A DNA stretch of 64,000 nt from Bos javanicus (GCF_032452875.1 NC_083876.1:9486001-9550000), one strand, 5' to 3'; shown: positions 22,611 to 35,367, counted from the first letter of the stretch. Notes: generated from the sequence alone by a model not told the origin. Program-made: numbers and translations.

Positions 22611-23717
22611 AAAAACCATAATTCACCCTTCACCCATTTTGCTGACCCTCCAATCCTCTGCCTCTTTGGTAACCACCAATTTGTTCTCTGCATTTATGAT
22701 TTTTTTTTCATTTGTTTGTTTGAGGTTTTTTTCAGATTCCATATATGAGTGAAACCATATAGTATTTGTCTTTCTTCTTCTTTGTTTCACTTAGAATAGT
22801 ACTTCCCATGTCCATCCATGTTATCACAAATGCCAAGATTTCATTCTTTTTATAGCTGAGTATACAATATTCCATTGTATATATGTAACACACCTTCTTT
22901 ATCCATTCATCCATTGATAGATATGGATTATTCTCATATCTTGACTATTGTAAATAGTACTGCAACAAACATGGGGGTAAGTATGTGTTTTTAATTAGTG
23001 GCTGCAACCAATTTATAGTCCAATCATCAATTTAAGAGGGGTGCTTTTTTTTCCACATCCTTGCCAACATTTGTTATTCCTTATCTTTTTGAGAATAGCC
23101 TTTCTAATAGGTGTGAGGTGATATTTCATTGTGGTTTTGATATGCATCTCTCTAATAATTAGTGATATTGAATATATTTTCATGTATCTGTTTCCCATCT
23201 GTATGACTTCTTTGGAAAATGTCTATTCAGATCCTCTGCCTATTTTTTAATCAGGTTGTCTGTTTTTGTTGTTGTTGAGTTGTATGAGTTCTTTACATAT
23301 TTTGGACATTAAGCCCTTACCAGATATTTTATTTATAAATACCCTCTTCCATTCAGTAGGTTACCTTTTCATTTGATGAAGGATTCCTGTGCAGAAGCGT
23401 TTTTGTTTGATACAGCCCGTATGTTTACTTTTGCTCTTGTATCTCTTGCCTTTGGAGTCAGATCCACAAAAGCATTGCTAAGAACAATGTCAAGGAGTTT
23501 TACTGTATATGTCTTCTCCTAGGAGTGTTGTGATTTCAGGTCTTATATTCAACTCTTTAACCCATTTTGAGGTAATTTTTGTGTGTGGTGGAAGACAGGT
23601 GTCTAGCCTCATTCTTTGCATGTGGTTGTCCAGTTTTCTTAACACCCTTTATTGAAGAGACTCTCATTTCTCCTTGGATCCCCTGTCATAAATTAATTGT
23701 CCATATATGTGTCTATA

Positions 23718-24108
23718 TCAGTTCAGTCCAGTTCTGTCGCTCAGTCGTATCCGACTCTTTGTGACCCCATGGACTGCAGCATGCCAGGCTTCCCTGTCCA
23801 TTACCAACTCCTGGAGCTTGCTCAAACTCATGTCCATTGAGTCAGTGATGCCATCCAACCATCTCATCCTCTGTCGTCCCCTTCTCCTCCTGCCCCCAAT
23901 CCCTCCCAGCATCAGAGTCTTTTCCAATGAGTCAACTCTTCACATGAGGTGGCCAAAGTATTGGAGTTTCAGTTTCAGCATCAGTCCTTCCAATGAACAC
24001 CCAGGACTGATCTCCTTTAGGATGGACTGATTGGATCTCCTTGCAGTTCAAGGGACTCTCAAGAGTCTTCTCCAGCGCCACAGTTTAAAAGCATCAATTC
24101 TTCAGCAT
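23718..24108 (-). mobile_element. BovB LINE 3' fragment (antisense)
   Basis: Antisense BovB 3' end from ttcagtccagttctgtcgct through the ORF tail to aattcttcagcatcta; a minus frame reads RQRMRWLDGITDSMDMSL. Nested in the L1. Confidence 0.93.
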
Positions 24109-25226
24109 CTAGAATATTGGCCTGTAATTTTCTTTTCTGTGTTGTCCTTTTCTGGTTTTGGTATCAAGGTTATGCTGGCCTCATAAAATGAGTTTGGAAG
24201 CATTTTCTACTCTTCAATTCTTTGGAAGAATTTTAGATATATAGGTATTAAGTCTTCTTTGAATGCTTGGTAGAATTCATCAGTGAAGAGATCTGGTCCT
24301 ACTTTTGTTTACTGGAAGATTTTTGATCATTGATTTCTATGTCATTACTAGTAACCAGTTTATTCCAATTTCTTTTCATCATGATGCAGTTTTGGCAGAT
24401 TGTACATTTCTAGAAATTTATCCTTTTCTTCCAAGTTATTCAATTTGTTGGCTTATAAAATCTCTTGTGGTCTTTGTATATCTGTGGTATCAGTTATAAC
24501 TTCTCTTTCATTTCTAATTTTATTTGAATAGTCACTCTTTTTTATTGGTTTGTCTAGCTAAAGGCTTGCCAATTTTGTTTATCGTCTCAAAGAATCAACT
24601 TTTATTAGTAGTTTTATTGATCTTTTCTGCTGTCTTTTTAGTCTCTATTTCATTTACTTCTGCTGTGATCTTTATTATTTCCTTCTTTCTACTAACTTAA
24701 GGCTTCATCTGTTCTTTTTCTAGATATTTTATTAATAGATAAAAAGTTAGATTGTTTATTTGAGATCTTTTCTTGTCTTCTGAGATAGGCCTATATTACT
24801 ACGAACTTCTCTCTTAGAACCTCTTTTGCTGTATCCCATAGATTTTGGTATGTCATATTTCTCTTTTCACTACTCTCTAGGTATTTTTTAATTTCTCTTT
24901 TGATTTCTTGAATGAGCCTTTGGTAATTCAGTAGCATATTGTTTAATCACCACATTTTTTTTCAGTTTTATTCTTGTAATTAATTTTTAATTTTATACCA
25001 TAGTGACCAGAAGAGATGTTTGATATGATTTCAATTTTCTTAAATTTACTGAGACGTTTTTTGTGACCTAATGTGATCTATCTTGGAGAACAGTCCATAT
25101 GCAATTGAGAATATGTATTCTGCTAGAGCATGCCATCTAACAGCATCAGAATATACATTAATCAGTTCTTGTACTTCTTCCTCTGTTCCTCATTTACATA
25201 TATTTAGTCTATCTGATTAATGTGCT

Positions 25227-25365
25227 GCTGCTGCTGCTGCTGCTGCTAAGTCACTTCAGTCGTGTCCAACTCTGTGTGACCCCATAGATGGCAGCCCATT
25301 GGGCTCCGCCATCCCTGGGATTCTCCAGGCAAGAACACTGGAGTGGGTTGCCATTTCCTTCTCCA
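25227..25365 (-). mobile_element. Bov-A SINE with (GCT)n
   Basis: Antisense BovA monomer preceded by (GCT)6-7. A perfect duplication, gattaatgtgct, flanks it at 25215-25226 and 25366-25377. Nested in the L1. Confidence 0.93.
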
Positions 25366-26354
25366 GATTAATGTGCTACTTAAAGCAAAAGCTTCCTTAC
25401 TGATTTTTTGTCATGATGATCACTATTCATTGATATAAATGGGGGGCTAAAGTCCTCTACTATTTTTGTAGTGCTGTCAATTTCTTCCTATAAGTTCACT
25501 AACTTTTATCTATTTTGGTGTTCCTATATTAGGTTCATATATATGTATAAGTGTTATACCTTCTTTCTGGATTGACTCATCATCATTATGCAATGCCCTC
25601 CTTTGACTTTTATTACAGTCTTTGTTGTAAAGGTCTATTTTGTCTGATATGAATATATCTCTGCCAGTTTTTTTCCCCTTCCCATCGTCATGGAATCTCT
25701 TTGTCCATTTCTTCACTTTCAGTTGAGTGTGTCTTTCCTTCTGAAGTGAGTCTCCCATGGGCAACATATAGATGGGTTTTATTTTCTTATTCATTTAGCT
25801 ACTTTATGTCTTAATTGGAGAATTTATTGCATTTACATTTAAAGTAATTATTGACAGACATGTGCTTACTGCCATTTTGTTAATCTTTTCTGGCCATTTT
25901 TATATTTCTTCTCTGTTCCCTTCTTCTTCTCTTTCTTTCTTCCTTTGGGGTTTGAGTGCTTTCTTTAATATAATGTTTAGTTTGTGTTCTCATTTTTTGT
26001 GTGTTTTTACTATATATTTTTGATTTGTGGTCACTGTGGGGTTCACCTATAATATTTTATGTATATCATGATCTGTTGTAAGTTTATAACTTAAATTTGA
26101 ACATGTACCATAACTTTACATTTTTACTTCCCCCACCAGGTTTTATATTTTTGACATCACCTTTTATATGTTTTCATTTAATGCATCACTTAATTATTGT
26201 AGTTTCAGTTCGCTTTAGAACTTTTGTCTCTTAACCTTCATACTTCCCTTATAAGTTATTAATCCATTAAATTTACTATATAATTACCTTTTTTGGTAAG
26301 ATTTTTTAATTTACTATGTATTTTGTTATTTATTAGTACTGTTTCTTTTTAGTT

Positions 26355-27235
26355 TGGGAAAGGAGTATGTCAAAGCTGTATATTGTCACCCTGCTTATTT
26401 AACTTATATGCAGAGTACATCATGTGAAATGCCAGGCTGGATAAAGCACAAGCTGGAATCAAGATTGCCAGGAGAAATATCAATAAACTCAGATATGCAG
26501 ATGACACCACCCTTATGGCAGAAAGCAAAGAGGAACTAAAGAGCCTCTTGATGAAAGTGAAAGAGGAGAGTGAAAAACCTGGCTTAAAATTCAACATTAT
26601 GCATCTTGTCCCATCACTTCATGGCAAATAGATGGGGAAACAATGGAAATAGTGACAGACTTTATTTTCTTGGGCTACAAAATCGCTGAGGACCATGACT
26701 GTAGCCATGAAATTAAAAGACGCTTGCTCCTTGGAAGAAAAACTATGGCAAATCTAGACAGCATATTAAAAAGCAGAGACATTACTTTGCCAACAAAGGT
26801 CCATCTAGTCAAAGCTTTGGTTTTTTCAGTAAGCATGTATGGTTGTGAGAGTTGTATTATAAAGAAAGCTGAACGCCAGAAAATTGATGCTTTTGAACTG
26901 TGATATTGGAGAAGACTCTTGAGAAATGCTTGGACTGCAAGAAGATCCAACCAGTCAATCCTAAAGGAAATCAATCCTGAATATTCACTGTAAGGACTGA
27001 TGCTGAAGCTGAAAGTTCAATACATTGGCCACATGATGCAAGGAGCCAACTCATTAGGAAAGTCCCTGATACTAGGAAAGATCGAAGACAGGAGGAGAAA
27101 GGGACAGCAGAGCACAAGATGGTTGGATGGCATCACAACTCAACGGACATGAGTTTGAGCAAGCTCCAGGAGATGGTGAAGGACAGGGAGGCCTGGTGTG
27201 CTGTAGTCCGTGGGCTCGCAAATAGTCAGATATGA
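26355..27235 (+). mobile_element. BovB LINE, RT C-terminal half and 3' end (sense)
   Basis: 5'-truncated BovB beginning at reverse-transcriptase motif B (CILSPC) and passing motif C, where LRYADDTTLM keeps the catalytic YADD. Frameshifts and stops then break it, though 26643-26903 stays open. A 10-bp duplication, ctttttagtt, flanks it at 26345-26354 and 27236-27245. It runs opposite to its host L1. Confidence 0.93.
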
Positions 27236-27648
27236 CTTTTTAGTTAAAAGAAGTCCCTTTAACATTTCTTGTTTAGTGGTGATGAACTTCTTTAGGTTTT
27301 CCTTATCTGGAAAATTCTTAATCTCTCCTTTAATTCTTAAAGATAACTTGCCAGATAGAGAATTCTTGGTTAAGGCCCTCCACCTTTGACCACTTTAAAT
27401 ATTTCATGCCACTCCCTTTTGGCCTATGAAGTTTCCGCTAAAAAATATGGTGATAGTCTTATGGAGTTTCCCTTGTTCATAACAAAGTATTTTTCTTTTG
27501 CTGCTTTTAAGATTCTCTCATTATCTTTAATTCTTTTCATTTTCATTATAATATGTCTTTGTCTCTGTAGGTTCAAGTTATTTGGAACTCTCTGGGGTCC
27601 CTAGACCTGGATGTCTATTTCCTTCCCATTATGGTGGGGGTACTCGAC

Positions 27649-28978
27649 TGCCGGAAGCCAGCGTGAGGAACTCCACCCATGGCAAAGGTCATGAGGAAGG
27701 AGACTCAGCATACGCAAAGGCGGGATCGAGCCTCAGGAGTCCCCCTGGATATTCTTGAGCATCTACCCCCAAAACGAGAGTCTGCCTACTTCACTGCTTT
27801 GTGCTCTCACCTCTGACTTTATGGGGGGGGGCTGTCCCCCACCACCATCTTGCTCTCTCTGAAAAGGAGTTAACTTACAGCTCCAGTTAATAAAGTTCCT
27901 GGGCATAATAGGAGTGTTTAAATCCAAACCCCTCAGATGGCTCTCTAACTTGCCTGACAAGTTTACCCGGACTCTTACAGCTATGCATACGATTGTTTAC
28001 AGTCTCCCAACCGTGAGAGGCACAGGAAGCTTAAGATATTCAAATAGCTTAGAGCCTCTCGGAGAGTTAGAAACTGTCAGAATAAAACTAGTAGAAGATT
28101 TCGTTGATGAGCCAATGCTTGCTGCCAAGTTTCCACATCCCCTGTATTGCATCCTCGGAAGTGTATTAATTAATATAGTTGGTATGTAGAAAAAATAAGT
28201 ATGGCCTTTGTGTTAGCAACTTTAGACCCTTAAAGTAATAAATTCTTTCCTTTGGTGTAAACCCACTGCACCTCTGCCCTATAGGAATGCAACTTTATCT
28301 AACACCTTCGGAGGATGGCGCCAAACTTTAAAATAAGTACTCTTAGAGAAAATAAGTCTTATGGTTGACAACCCTTTGTCAGAGTTATAAAATGTTAATA
28401 GGCCTCCTGGCCAGAAGATGATGTAAATCACCTAAACCATTTGTATACGATAAATTTGCAGAAAAGAAACCCTGGTTTCAATAAGGATCAAAGACTGCTG
28501 ACTTTGCATGATTTCACACCCCCTATTATCCTCTATGTGCAACTTATGGTATAAAAGCCCCTGTTGAAAATAAAGCTACGGGCCTTGCTCACCGAAGCTT
28601 GGTCTCCCCATGTCATTCTTTCTCTCAACCTCTGGCTGAGTTTCCATCTGGAGCGCAGAGGCCCGCCAAGCTTACTAAGTTTGCCAGGGCTTCTAAGATC
28701 CGACTGGGGAGGCCTCAGTGTCTCCTCTCCCACAGGAGAACAGAAGGACGTCTGTGGCCTACGTAAGTGGTGCAAACTTCTTGGCTTGAAGTTTTATTGG
28801 TTTTCCGCGTAAACCAAGCTACTCAGCCTCTTTTCTCCACTGAATTTTCCTGCTGAGCTATCCTCATTCTATTACTCTTTATATCTCTAATTAATATTTA
28901 AATAAAGCTATTGTATCCAGTTCGCCGAAGCTGTCTCCCCTTCGAACTCCCTGGATCAGCCGGGGCTGGTCCCCAGCA
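27649..28978 (+). mobile_element. solo LTR of an endogenous retrovirus (ERVK/ERV2-like)
   Basis: The 1330-bp element begins TG and ends CA. A perfect 6-bp duplication, ctcgac, flanks it at 27643-27648 and 28979-28984; 6 bp is typical of class II (ERVK) integrations. A TATA box (ggtataaaagcccc) lies near 28550, followed by aataaa at about 28570 and again at about 28911. No internal gag, pol or env sequence adjoins it, so it is a solo LTR left by recombination. It interrupts the antisense L1, which continues on both sides. Confidence 0.88.
28545..28575 (+). promoter_or_regulatory. LTR TATA box and early polyadenylation signal
   Basis: tataaaag inside the solo LTR, with an aataaa hexamer about 15 bp later. 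This spacing marks the U3/R region of a retroviral LTR. Whether it is active is unknown. Confidence 0.6.
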
Positions 28979-30205
28979 CTCGACCATTTTTTTATTCAAA
29001 TAAGTTTTATGGCCCTCTCTCTTCTTTGCTATTTTGGACCACTATAAGGTAAAAGCTAGTCTGCTTGATGTTGTCCCAAAGGTCCCTTAGAGTACCTTTA
29101 CTTTTTTAAATTCTTTTTTTCTTTTCTGCTCTAAGTTCCATTACTTTGTCTTCCAGTTCAGTGATCTATTCTTCTGCTTTGTCCAGTCTGCTGTTGAATC
29201 CTTCTGCTGTATTTTTCAGTTCAGTAATTGTATTCTTCCACTCTGTAACTTCTATTTGGTATTTTCTTATATTTTCTATCTCTATTGAAATTCTCACTGT
29301 GATCCATCCATTCTTCCATTCCAAGTTCAGTGGACATCCCTATGACCAATATTTTGAATCCTTTATCAGCAAAATTGCTGATCTCCATGTTATAAAGATT
29401 TTCTTTCTGAAGTTTTGCTTTGTTCTTTTATTCAAGACTTATTGCTGTATTTCTTCATTTTGCCTGACTCTCTGTGCTTGTTTCTATGTATTAGGCAAAT
29501 CAGCTACTTCTGCCAATCTTGAAGGAGTGGCCTTGGGTTAAAGTCCCATGGGGCCCAGAAGTACAACCTACCCTAGCCACCAGAGCTGGGTGCTCTAGGG
29601 GCATCCCCAGTGTGGTCTGGGCATGCCTACTTTCTGTGGCATGGGTGTGGGCATGGAGGGTGCTCTCAGCTAGCTCAGCTATGACACAACTGTGGCATTG
29701 GCATGCTTGGGGGTACTCAGCAGGTACACTTCCCAGCACTAGCACATTAAAAGGAGAGTTACAAAGTGGCTCCTATCAGCACTTGCATTAGTAGGTAGAA
29801 CAATTCACAAATGGTACTCACCTGCATCTCTGTCCTGGAGAGAGTCACGACAGGTCCCTGTCTGTACAGCTGATGCTTTAGGATTAGTAAGTGGGGCTCC
29901 TTCATGTACGGTTCAGACACTTTTCAAACCGGTTTTCTTACTCTGGATCCCAGGGTGACTGAATCTGTGCATGAGTCCTTTAAGAATGGATTCTTCTTTC
30001 CCTACAGAACTATGGTCTTCTTGACATAATTCCCATTGTTTTTCAATCCCAGGCATTTGAAGACTTCTTCTCTCCTATTGCAGGACTTAAGATTTGGGGG
30101 TTCCTAATGTGGAACATGAACCCCTCACTCCTTAGGGGGAAATTCTGTTGTTTTTGTTTTTTAGATACCTCTCCATTTTGGATCACTGCTCCTAGAGCGA
30201 GGGGT

Positions 30206-30236
<31 letters not shown>

Positions 30237-30420
30237 ACTGTGTCTCTGCTTCTTCTATCCATCTCAATGCTTCCCTTTTATCCCTTCTTGTAGAGGCTCT
30301 GTTCAACCAACTTGCAGGTCCATTTCAGAGAAAACTACTCCAAGTGTAGTTGCAGATTCAGTGTGTCTGACAGAGCAGGTGAGCTCAAGATCTTCCTACA
30401 CTGCTATCTTGAGCCAGGAA

Positions 30421-30600
30421 CTCTCAAGGAAATGAAATCTTAAAGGATGAATAGATGCCTACTAAGAGAACAAACAGGTACCGTACATTTGGGGCAGAAG
30501 AAACAATAGAAATCATGACAGAAAGGTCAAATAGAATACTTCAGGAACAGCAAGTTTAGTTCTGGAACTCTTTTACTTGGTAAATATATATATATTCCTA
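30421..30600. other. intergenic, nothing recognised
   Basis: Short sequence between the L1 5' end and the CHR SINE. No feature seen. Confidence 0.4.
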
Positions 30601-30800
30601 TTTACTTATTTGGCTGCCCTAGGTCTTGGTTGTAGCATGCGGGATCTTTGATCTTCATCGCAGCATGCAGGATCTTTAGTTGCAGCATGCAAGCTCTTAG
30701 TTGTGGCATATGGGATGTAGTTACCTGGTCAGGGATTGAACCTATGCCCCTGCATTTCAAGCACAAGAGTCTTAGCCACTGAAACACCAGAGAAGTTCCT
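30600..30800 (-). mobile_element. CHR-type cetartiodactyl SINE (antisense)
   Basis: Antisense: ttggctgccctaggtcttgg, repeated gcatgcaggatctt units, then a degenerate tRNA-like head (cagggattgaacc ... cttagccactgaaacacc). Confidence 0.8.
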
Positions 30801-30926
30801 CACTTGGTAAATATTTGTTTCCAACTTTTCTACCATGAGCCCTGAACTGACCTCAGCACATAAATAGGACAGAGCAAGACCAGATCCCTTCCCTGGGTAT
30901 CTTACATGCTGGTGGGGATGTATGTA

Positions 30927-31108
30927 TGTGAAACTCACTCAGTCGTGTGTGACTCTTTGCGACTGCAGGGACTATATAGTCCACGGAATTCTCCAGGTGA
31001 GAATACTGGAGTGGGTAGCCTATCCCTTCTCCAGGGGATCTTCCTAACCCAGGGATCAAACCCAGGTCTCCTGCATTGCAGGTGGATTCTTTACCAACTG
31101 AGCTTGTG
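30927..31108 (-). mobile_element. Bov-tA SINE (antisense)
   Basis: BovA body with the gactatatagtcca variant, then the reversed tRNA-like head (gggatcaaacccaggtctcc). Confidence 0.93.
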
Positions 31109-31488
31109 GGGAGACAGATACTAAAGATGTTTACAAGAATAAACAAGATAATTCCAGCTTGAACTGTCATTTTCAAAAATTAAAAAAGATGGCAAAGTGT
31201 GCTAGAGGAAGGGAGGGGTTGGTTTGGAGGCTGGTCGAGACTGAGGAGTGAGAAAAGTCTTATCTGAGAGGGTAAATTTTGACTCAGCCAAGGCGAGAGT
31301 GAAGAGGTAAGACTGACAAGGGGTACATTAGAAAAGGACTGGATGGGGGAGTGGAAGTTTGAGTAACTGAGTAGATGGTGATACTTTCTAAAATGCAATT
31401 AGGAGGACCATAGGGGAGGAGATGAGCAGGGGATCTTGAAAATCTTGGAGTCTGGACTTTAATTCTGGCTGCTAAGCAAATGAGTGAC

Positions 31489-31760
31489 ATGGAGAAGCAA
31501 ATAGCAACCCACTCCAGTACTCTTGCCTGGAAAATTCCATGGATGGAGGAGCCTCGTAGGCTACAGTCCATGGGGTTGCAAAGAGTCAGACATGACTGAG
31601 TGACTTCACTTTCTTTCTTTCTATAGTTTCTTTTGGAGAAGAAAATGGCAACCCACTCCAGTATTCTTGTCTGGAGAATCCCATGGACAGAGGGGCCTGG
31701 TGGGCTGCGGTCTATGGGGTTGCAAAGAGTCGGACACGACTAAGCAACTAACACACACAC
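31489..31760 (+). mobile_element. Bov-A2 SINE dimer (sense)
   Basis: Two BovA monomers joined by a cactttctttctttct linker, ending in a short (AC)n. A 15-bp duplication with one mismatch (aagcaaatgagtgac / aagcaaaggagtgac) flanks it. Confidence 0.93.
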
Positions 31761-31775
31761 AAGCAAAGGAGTGAC

Positions 31776-32980
31776 GAGGTTATGGACAAAAACAACTTTT
31801 TTAAGTGTGTCTTCAGAAAGATGGTTCTGGCATTTCTTGAAAGATAGATTAAATGGATTTGATAAATATGCATAAATATGCACAGCTGAAACAGAAGTTT
31901 CAGAAGACAGTACTTACATACGTAATTGTGGTATGTTCTATTTTCTGCTTTATCCTATTACATTTTTTAGTAATGAAGATCAACTCAATAAACTGATTTC
32001 AGGACCATCTAATGGGTTGCACCCCATGGTTTAAAAAACACTGGATTAAGGTATAGTAGGCAGTAGAAATGCCAAGAGGTATCTTTCCTCTTATTTCCTG
32101 GTATGGGGCACAATAGTTGAGATGCCCAATAAGACTCTTGAATAGCAGGACAAGTTCCTTGTTTTTTACATGAACGTCTTTTTTAAAAGTATCCATTTGA
32201 AGTGACATTGCCATTAACGTATAACTTTAAAGATGCCATGAGTCCCACATTTAATTACGTTATAGTTTAAAACAAAGAAGAGGCACTTTAAAAACTGGCT
32301 TCCAAATAGTATCTAGGTTTAAGTTTTCTTCCATCTCTCTTATCTTTAAAAATAAAAGGCCCAAAATGCCTAAAGGCACATACCAGTTGTGTGAGGTCGC
32401 CACAGATTAGCCACAGTGAGAGCCTGAAATTTATCACAGAAATCTGTCTGAGAGGTGATTAATAATCAGAGAGTTGCTAAAACTAGGACCTCCGCAGTTT
32501 TGTGTTGGGTTATTTTTACTATAAAGAAATCTGTCCACAATCAAAGCGCTATTTTTAATCCACTTATTTTGATTCTATACTTGTAATCATAGCCTAATAA
32601 TATGTAGCAAGCAAATAGAGCCCCATGATGAAAGCCATTCTCTCTGAAATCCCTCACAAATAAATGTGTTCTTGTCATGGACAATTAATACAAGAATGTG
32701 TTATTTAACACAAACCCTATCCCCACCCCAAGTCTTTAAGCATGCTACTTTTGCTTCCTCTGAAATACTAATATGGGCATTTCCATGTCCCCAAGAAAGA
32801 GAAAAATCAACTCCCCTCCACCGTGTATGTGCCTCCAATACATATTGATACATCTGCTACCCTGTGGGTCTTCAGTTTGTGGAAGCTAATACACCTCCTG
32901 AGCCTCTTCTTCTACTTCCAAATAACTTCACATTCTGGTCCCTCAGCATATTTTTCTACATACTATAATTTCCTTTTCTA
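31776..32980. other. intergenic, nothing recognised
   Basis: AT-rich sequence without recognisable genes or nameable repeats. Confidence 0.45.
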
Positions 32981-32984
32981 ACAG

Positions 32985-33145
32985 TTGTTCCCAAAGGCAT
33001 ACCAGAACCACCTGAATGGCTTGTTAAAACCGCATCCTGGGGTTTTAACCCCCAGAGTTTCTGATTCAGGAGATTTTAGATGGGCATGAGAATCTACATT
33101 TCTAACAAGCTCCTGGGTACCACTGGTGCTCCTGGCCAAGAAAGG
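32985..33145 (+). mobile_element. MER5A-like hAT DNA transposon remnant
   Basis: Matches the MER5A pattern: accagaaccacctgaatggc, gagtttctgattcaggaga and tctacatttctaacaagctc, a non-autonomous Charlie-family element shared by eutherians. Confidence 0.8.
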
Positions 33146-33984
33146 CTGCTCATAAAAGAAACGTTTCCAGCTCCATTAAGCTACTTTTCCTTTTCGCAGC
33201 TAACATGGGCTGTAGCATTTAATAAGTATTTGCAGAATAAATTTTTAAAATAATTATCAGTTGAACTCATAAGACTTACAGGTACTTTCAAGCTCATGGA
33301 AGAAAAAAAAAAAAACTGCACTAATTTCTTTATTGGGTATATGTTAAAGAAATTTACTTGAAATTAAATGAAGTAAAGGAACTCAAGCCTTCCCTTCTAT
33401 ACTATTATCGCCTATTAAATAGGAAGTGTGTTCCTGAATTCCATGTTATCCTTTATCAGTATACACAGAAAGATCCTTGATTATGAAATCATTCTTTCTC
33501 TTTTGTGAAAGAACCCTTAAATAAACATCGTTTAATGTTGCATCCCATGAAATTTTATGTATATTCACCAGCTTCCACACTCTGGGAAAATGTTTTGTCC
33601 GCACTAGATGGCAGTGTGATCCTGAAATTCGAAACCTGAACTAAGGCATCAGACTAGGATCTAATTTCCAGGCTTAAAGGAGACAACTTTTGATTTTAAG
33701 CAAGCATCCCATTCTTGGTTATTTTCTAAATGTACGCAGTGGAGTATTATAATTGATTCCATTTTGGAGTTGCTCTCAGAGTAAATGTACAAATACAATG
33801 CACGCTGATTGTTCGGAAAGTCTATTGAAGGACAAAGACGCCAAGTAAACACTAAGTAAACTAAATTTAATTCTGCCCCGGGAGGCGAGTCATCCGCTCT
33901 CTCCACCTCTCACCACCACCAAACTGAGCCTTATCACTAAGCAGGTCATCCCCAAGGTTAACAGGGTGGGTTATAGAGCAAACT
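33146..33984. other. intergenic, nothing recognised
   Basis: No gene seen. A 13-14 nt A-run sits near 33304-33316. Confidence 0.45.
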
Positions 33985-34251
33985 GCTGCTGCTAAGTCGC
34001 TTCAGTCGTGTCCGACTCTGTGCGACCCCATAGACGGCAGCCCACCAGGCTCCACCATCCCTGGGATTCTCCAGGCAAGAACACTGGAGTGGGTTGCCAT
34101 TTCCTTCTCCAATGCGTGAAAGTGAAAAGTAAAAGTGAAGTCGCCGTCATGTCTGACTCAGCGACCCCATGGACTGCAGTCCACCAAGGCTCCTCCATCC
34201 ATGGGATTTTCCAGGCAAGAGTACTGGAGTGGGGTGCCATTGCCTTCTCCG
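33985..34251 (-). mobile_element. Bov-A2 SINE with (GCT)n (antisense)
   Basis: Complete antisense dimer starting with a short GCT run. A perfect 12-bp duplication, atagagcaaact, flanks it at 33973-33984 and 34252-34263. It lands in the 5' part of a MIR. Confidence 0.95.
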
Positions 34252-34263
34252 ATAGAGCAAACT

Positions 34264-34465
34264 AGTTAGGTTCAAATCTCAGCACTAACCTCTTTAATCT
34301 GGGAAACCCTGAAGATGTCATTAATCTCCCTGTAACTCAGCTTTCCCTTGTGTAAACATGAATAATAAAAGCATCTACCTAATAGGTATGTTATAAGAGT
34401 TAAACTAGAGTTTAACACAGTGACTGGAACACAATAAATTTCAGCCATAAATGTTTTTGTTGCTG
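34264..34465 (+). mobile_element. MIR SINE (sense)
   Basis: MIR features: ggttcaaatctcagcac box B-like segment, ctgtaactcagctttccctt core, and cagtgactggaacacaataa 3' part. Confidence 0.75.
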
Positions 34466-34799
34466 TAATTCACTCTCCTCGACTTAATTCTCTCACTCAG
34501 TCCCACTCTGCTGGGACAAGTGATGGCTCATTGAGATCACCGTAGAAAAGCTTTCCTTGTGTGGGTTGTGTGGTTGTGCTAGAAGCTAAAGACTTCTAGA
34601 TGATATTCCACTGGTGGAAAATCCACCCACAATGATCAAAGTAAACCAATCGAAAGCCCCCTCTTCCCTTCCATATGCACATCTTTGACTGCTTGCTACG
34701 CTTTTATGATTCTTCCTCCTACAAAACTGCTCTTAATGAGCTCCATAAGGTCACTTGAGCACCAATAAAACCATCTCTTTCATAAAGCATTGTGGTTTT

Positions 34800-34935
34800 T
34801 CAAGAACATTTATCATCCTAATATCCTTTGCATCTCAAAGCAATCCAACAAGACAGATGTGACTGTCCTGTTTTCCTGCTGAATAAATTGGTGAAGGTGG
34901 AAGGGAGCTGCCCAAGTTCATGGTGACAACAGAGG
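34800..34935 (+). mobile_element. MIR-family remnant
   Basis: Weak MIR pattern (aatccaacaagacagatg ... ggagctgcccaagttcatgg). Ancient, edges uncertain. Confidence 0.45.
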
Positions 34936-35097
34936 TACCCCAGTCTATTGATTGAATCTTTAGCAGATACAAATAAAAGGCAAGGCCATCCATCACCATA
35001 AAACAGTGAAACTGCTGCTTACTCTCTCTCTCCTTACTCTCTCTGTGTATATTTGGTTTCTTTATTTTAGAAGTAATATGTGATCACTATAGAAAAG

Positions 35098-35312
35098 GGC
35101 TTCCCTGATGGCTCAGATGGTAAAGAATCTGCGTGCAATGCAGGAGACTTGGGTTCAATCCCTGGGTTGGGAAGATCCCCTGGAGGAGGGCATGGCGACC
35201 ACTCCAGTATTCTTGCCTGGAGAACCCCCATGGACAGAGGAGCCTGGCAGGCAACAGTCCATGGGATTGCAAAGAGTTGGACATGACTGTGCGACTAAGC
35301 ATAACACACACA
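35098..35312 (+). mobile_element. Bov-tA SINE (sense)
   Basis: Complete: gggcttccctgatggctcag head, box B gggttcaatccc, BovA body ending gactgtgcgactaagcat. A short agaaaag duplication flanks it. A G-rich run (gggtggggggggggtg) follows at 35351-35367. Confidence 0.95.
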
Positions 35313-35367
35313 GAAAAGTAGAAAATAGAGATAGAGAACGAAAAAAGGCGGGGTGGGGGGGGGGTGC

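Larger units (their letters stand above)
22625..30420 (-). mobile_element. long L1 LINE (antisense), host of nested insertions
   Basis: Antisense old L1. The 3' portion is at the left (ggtaaccaccaatttgttctc and atagtatttgtcttt blocks), ORF2-derived sequence fills the middle and the 5' region lies at the right, ending near tgctatcttgagccaggaac. The interruptions are BovB 23718-24108, Bov-A 25227-25365, BovB 26355-27235 and a solo LTR 27649-28978. Without them about 5.5 kb of L1 remains, so it may be close to full length. A (TG)n run at 30204-30236 lies in the 5' part. No intact ORF1 or ORF2 is seen. Confidence 0.8.
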
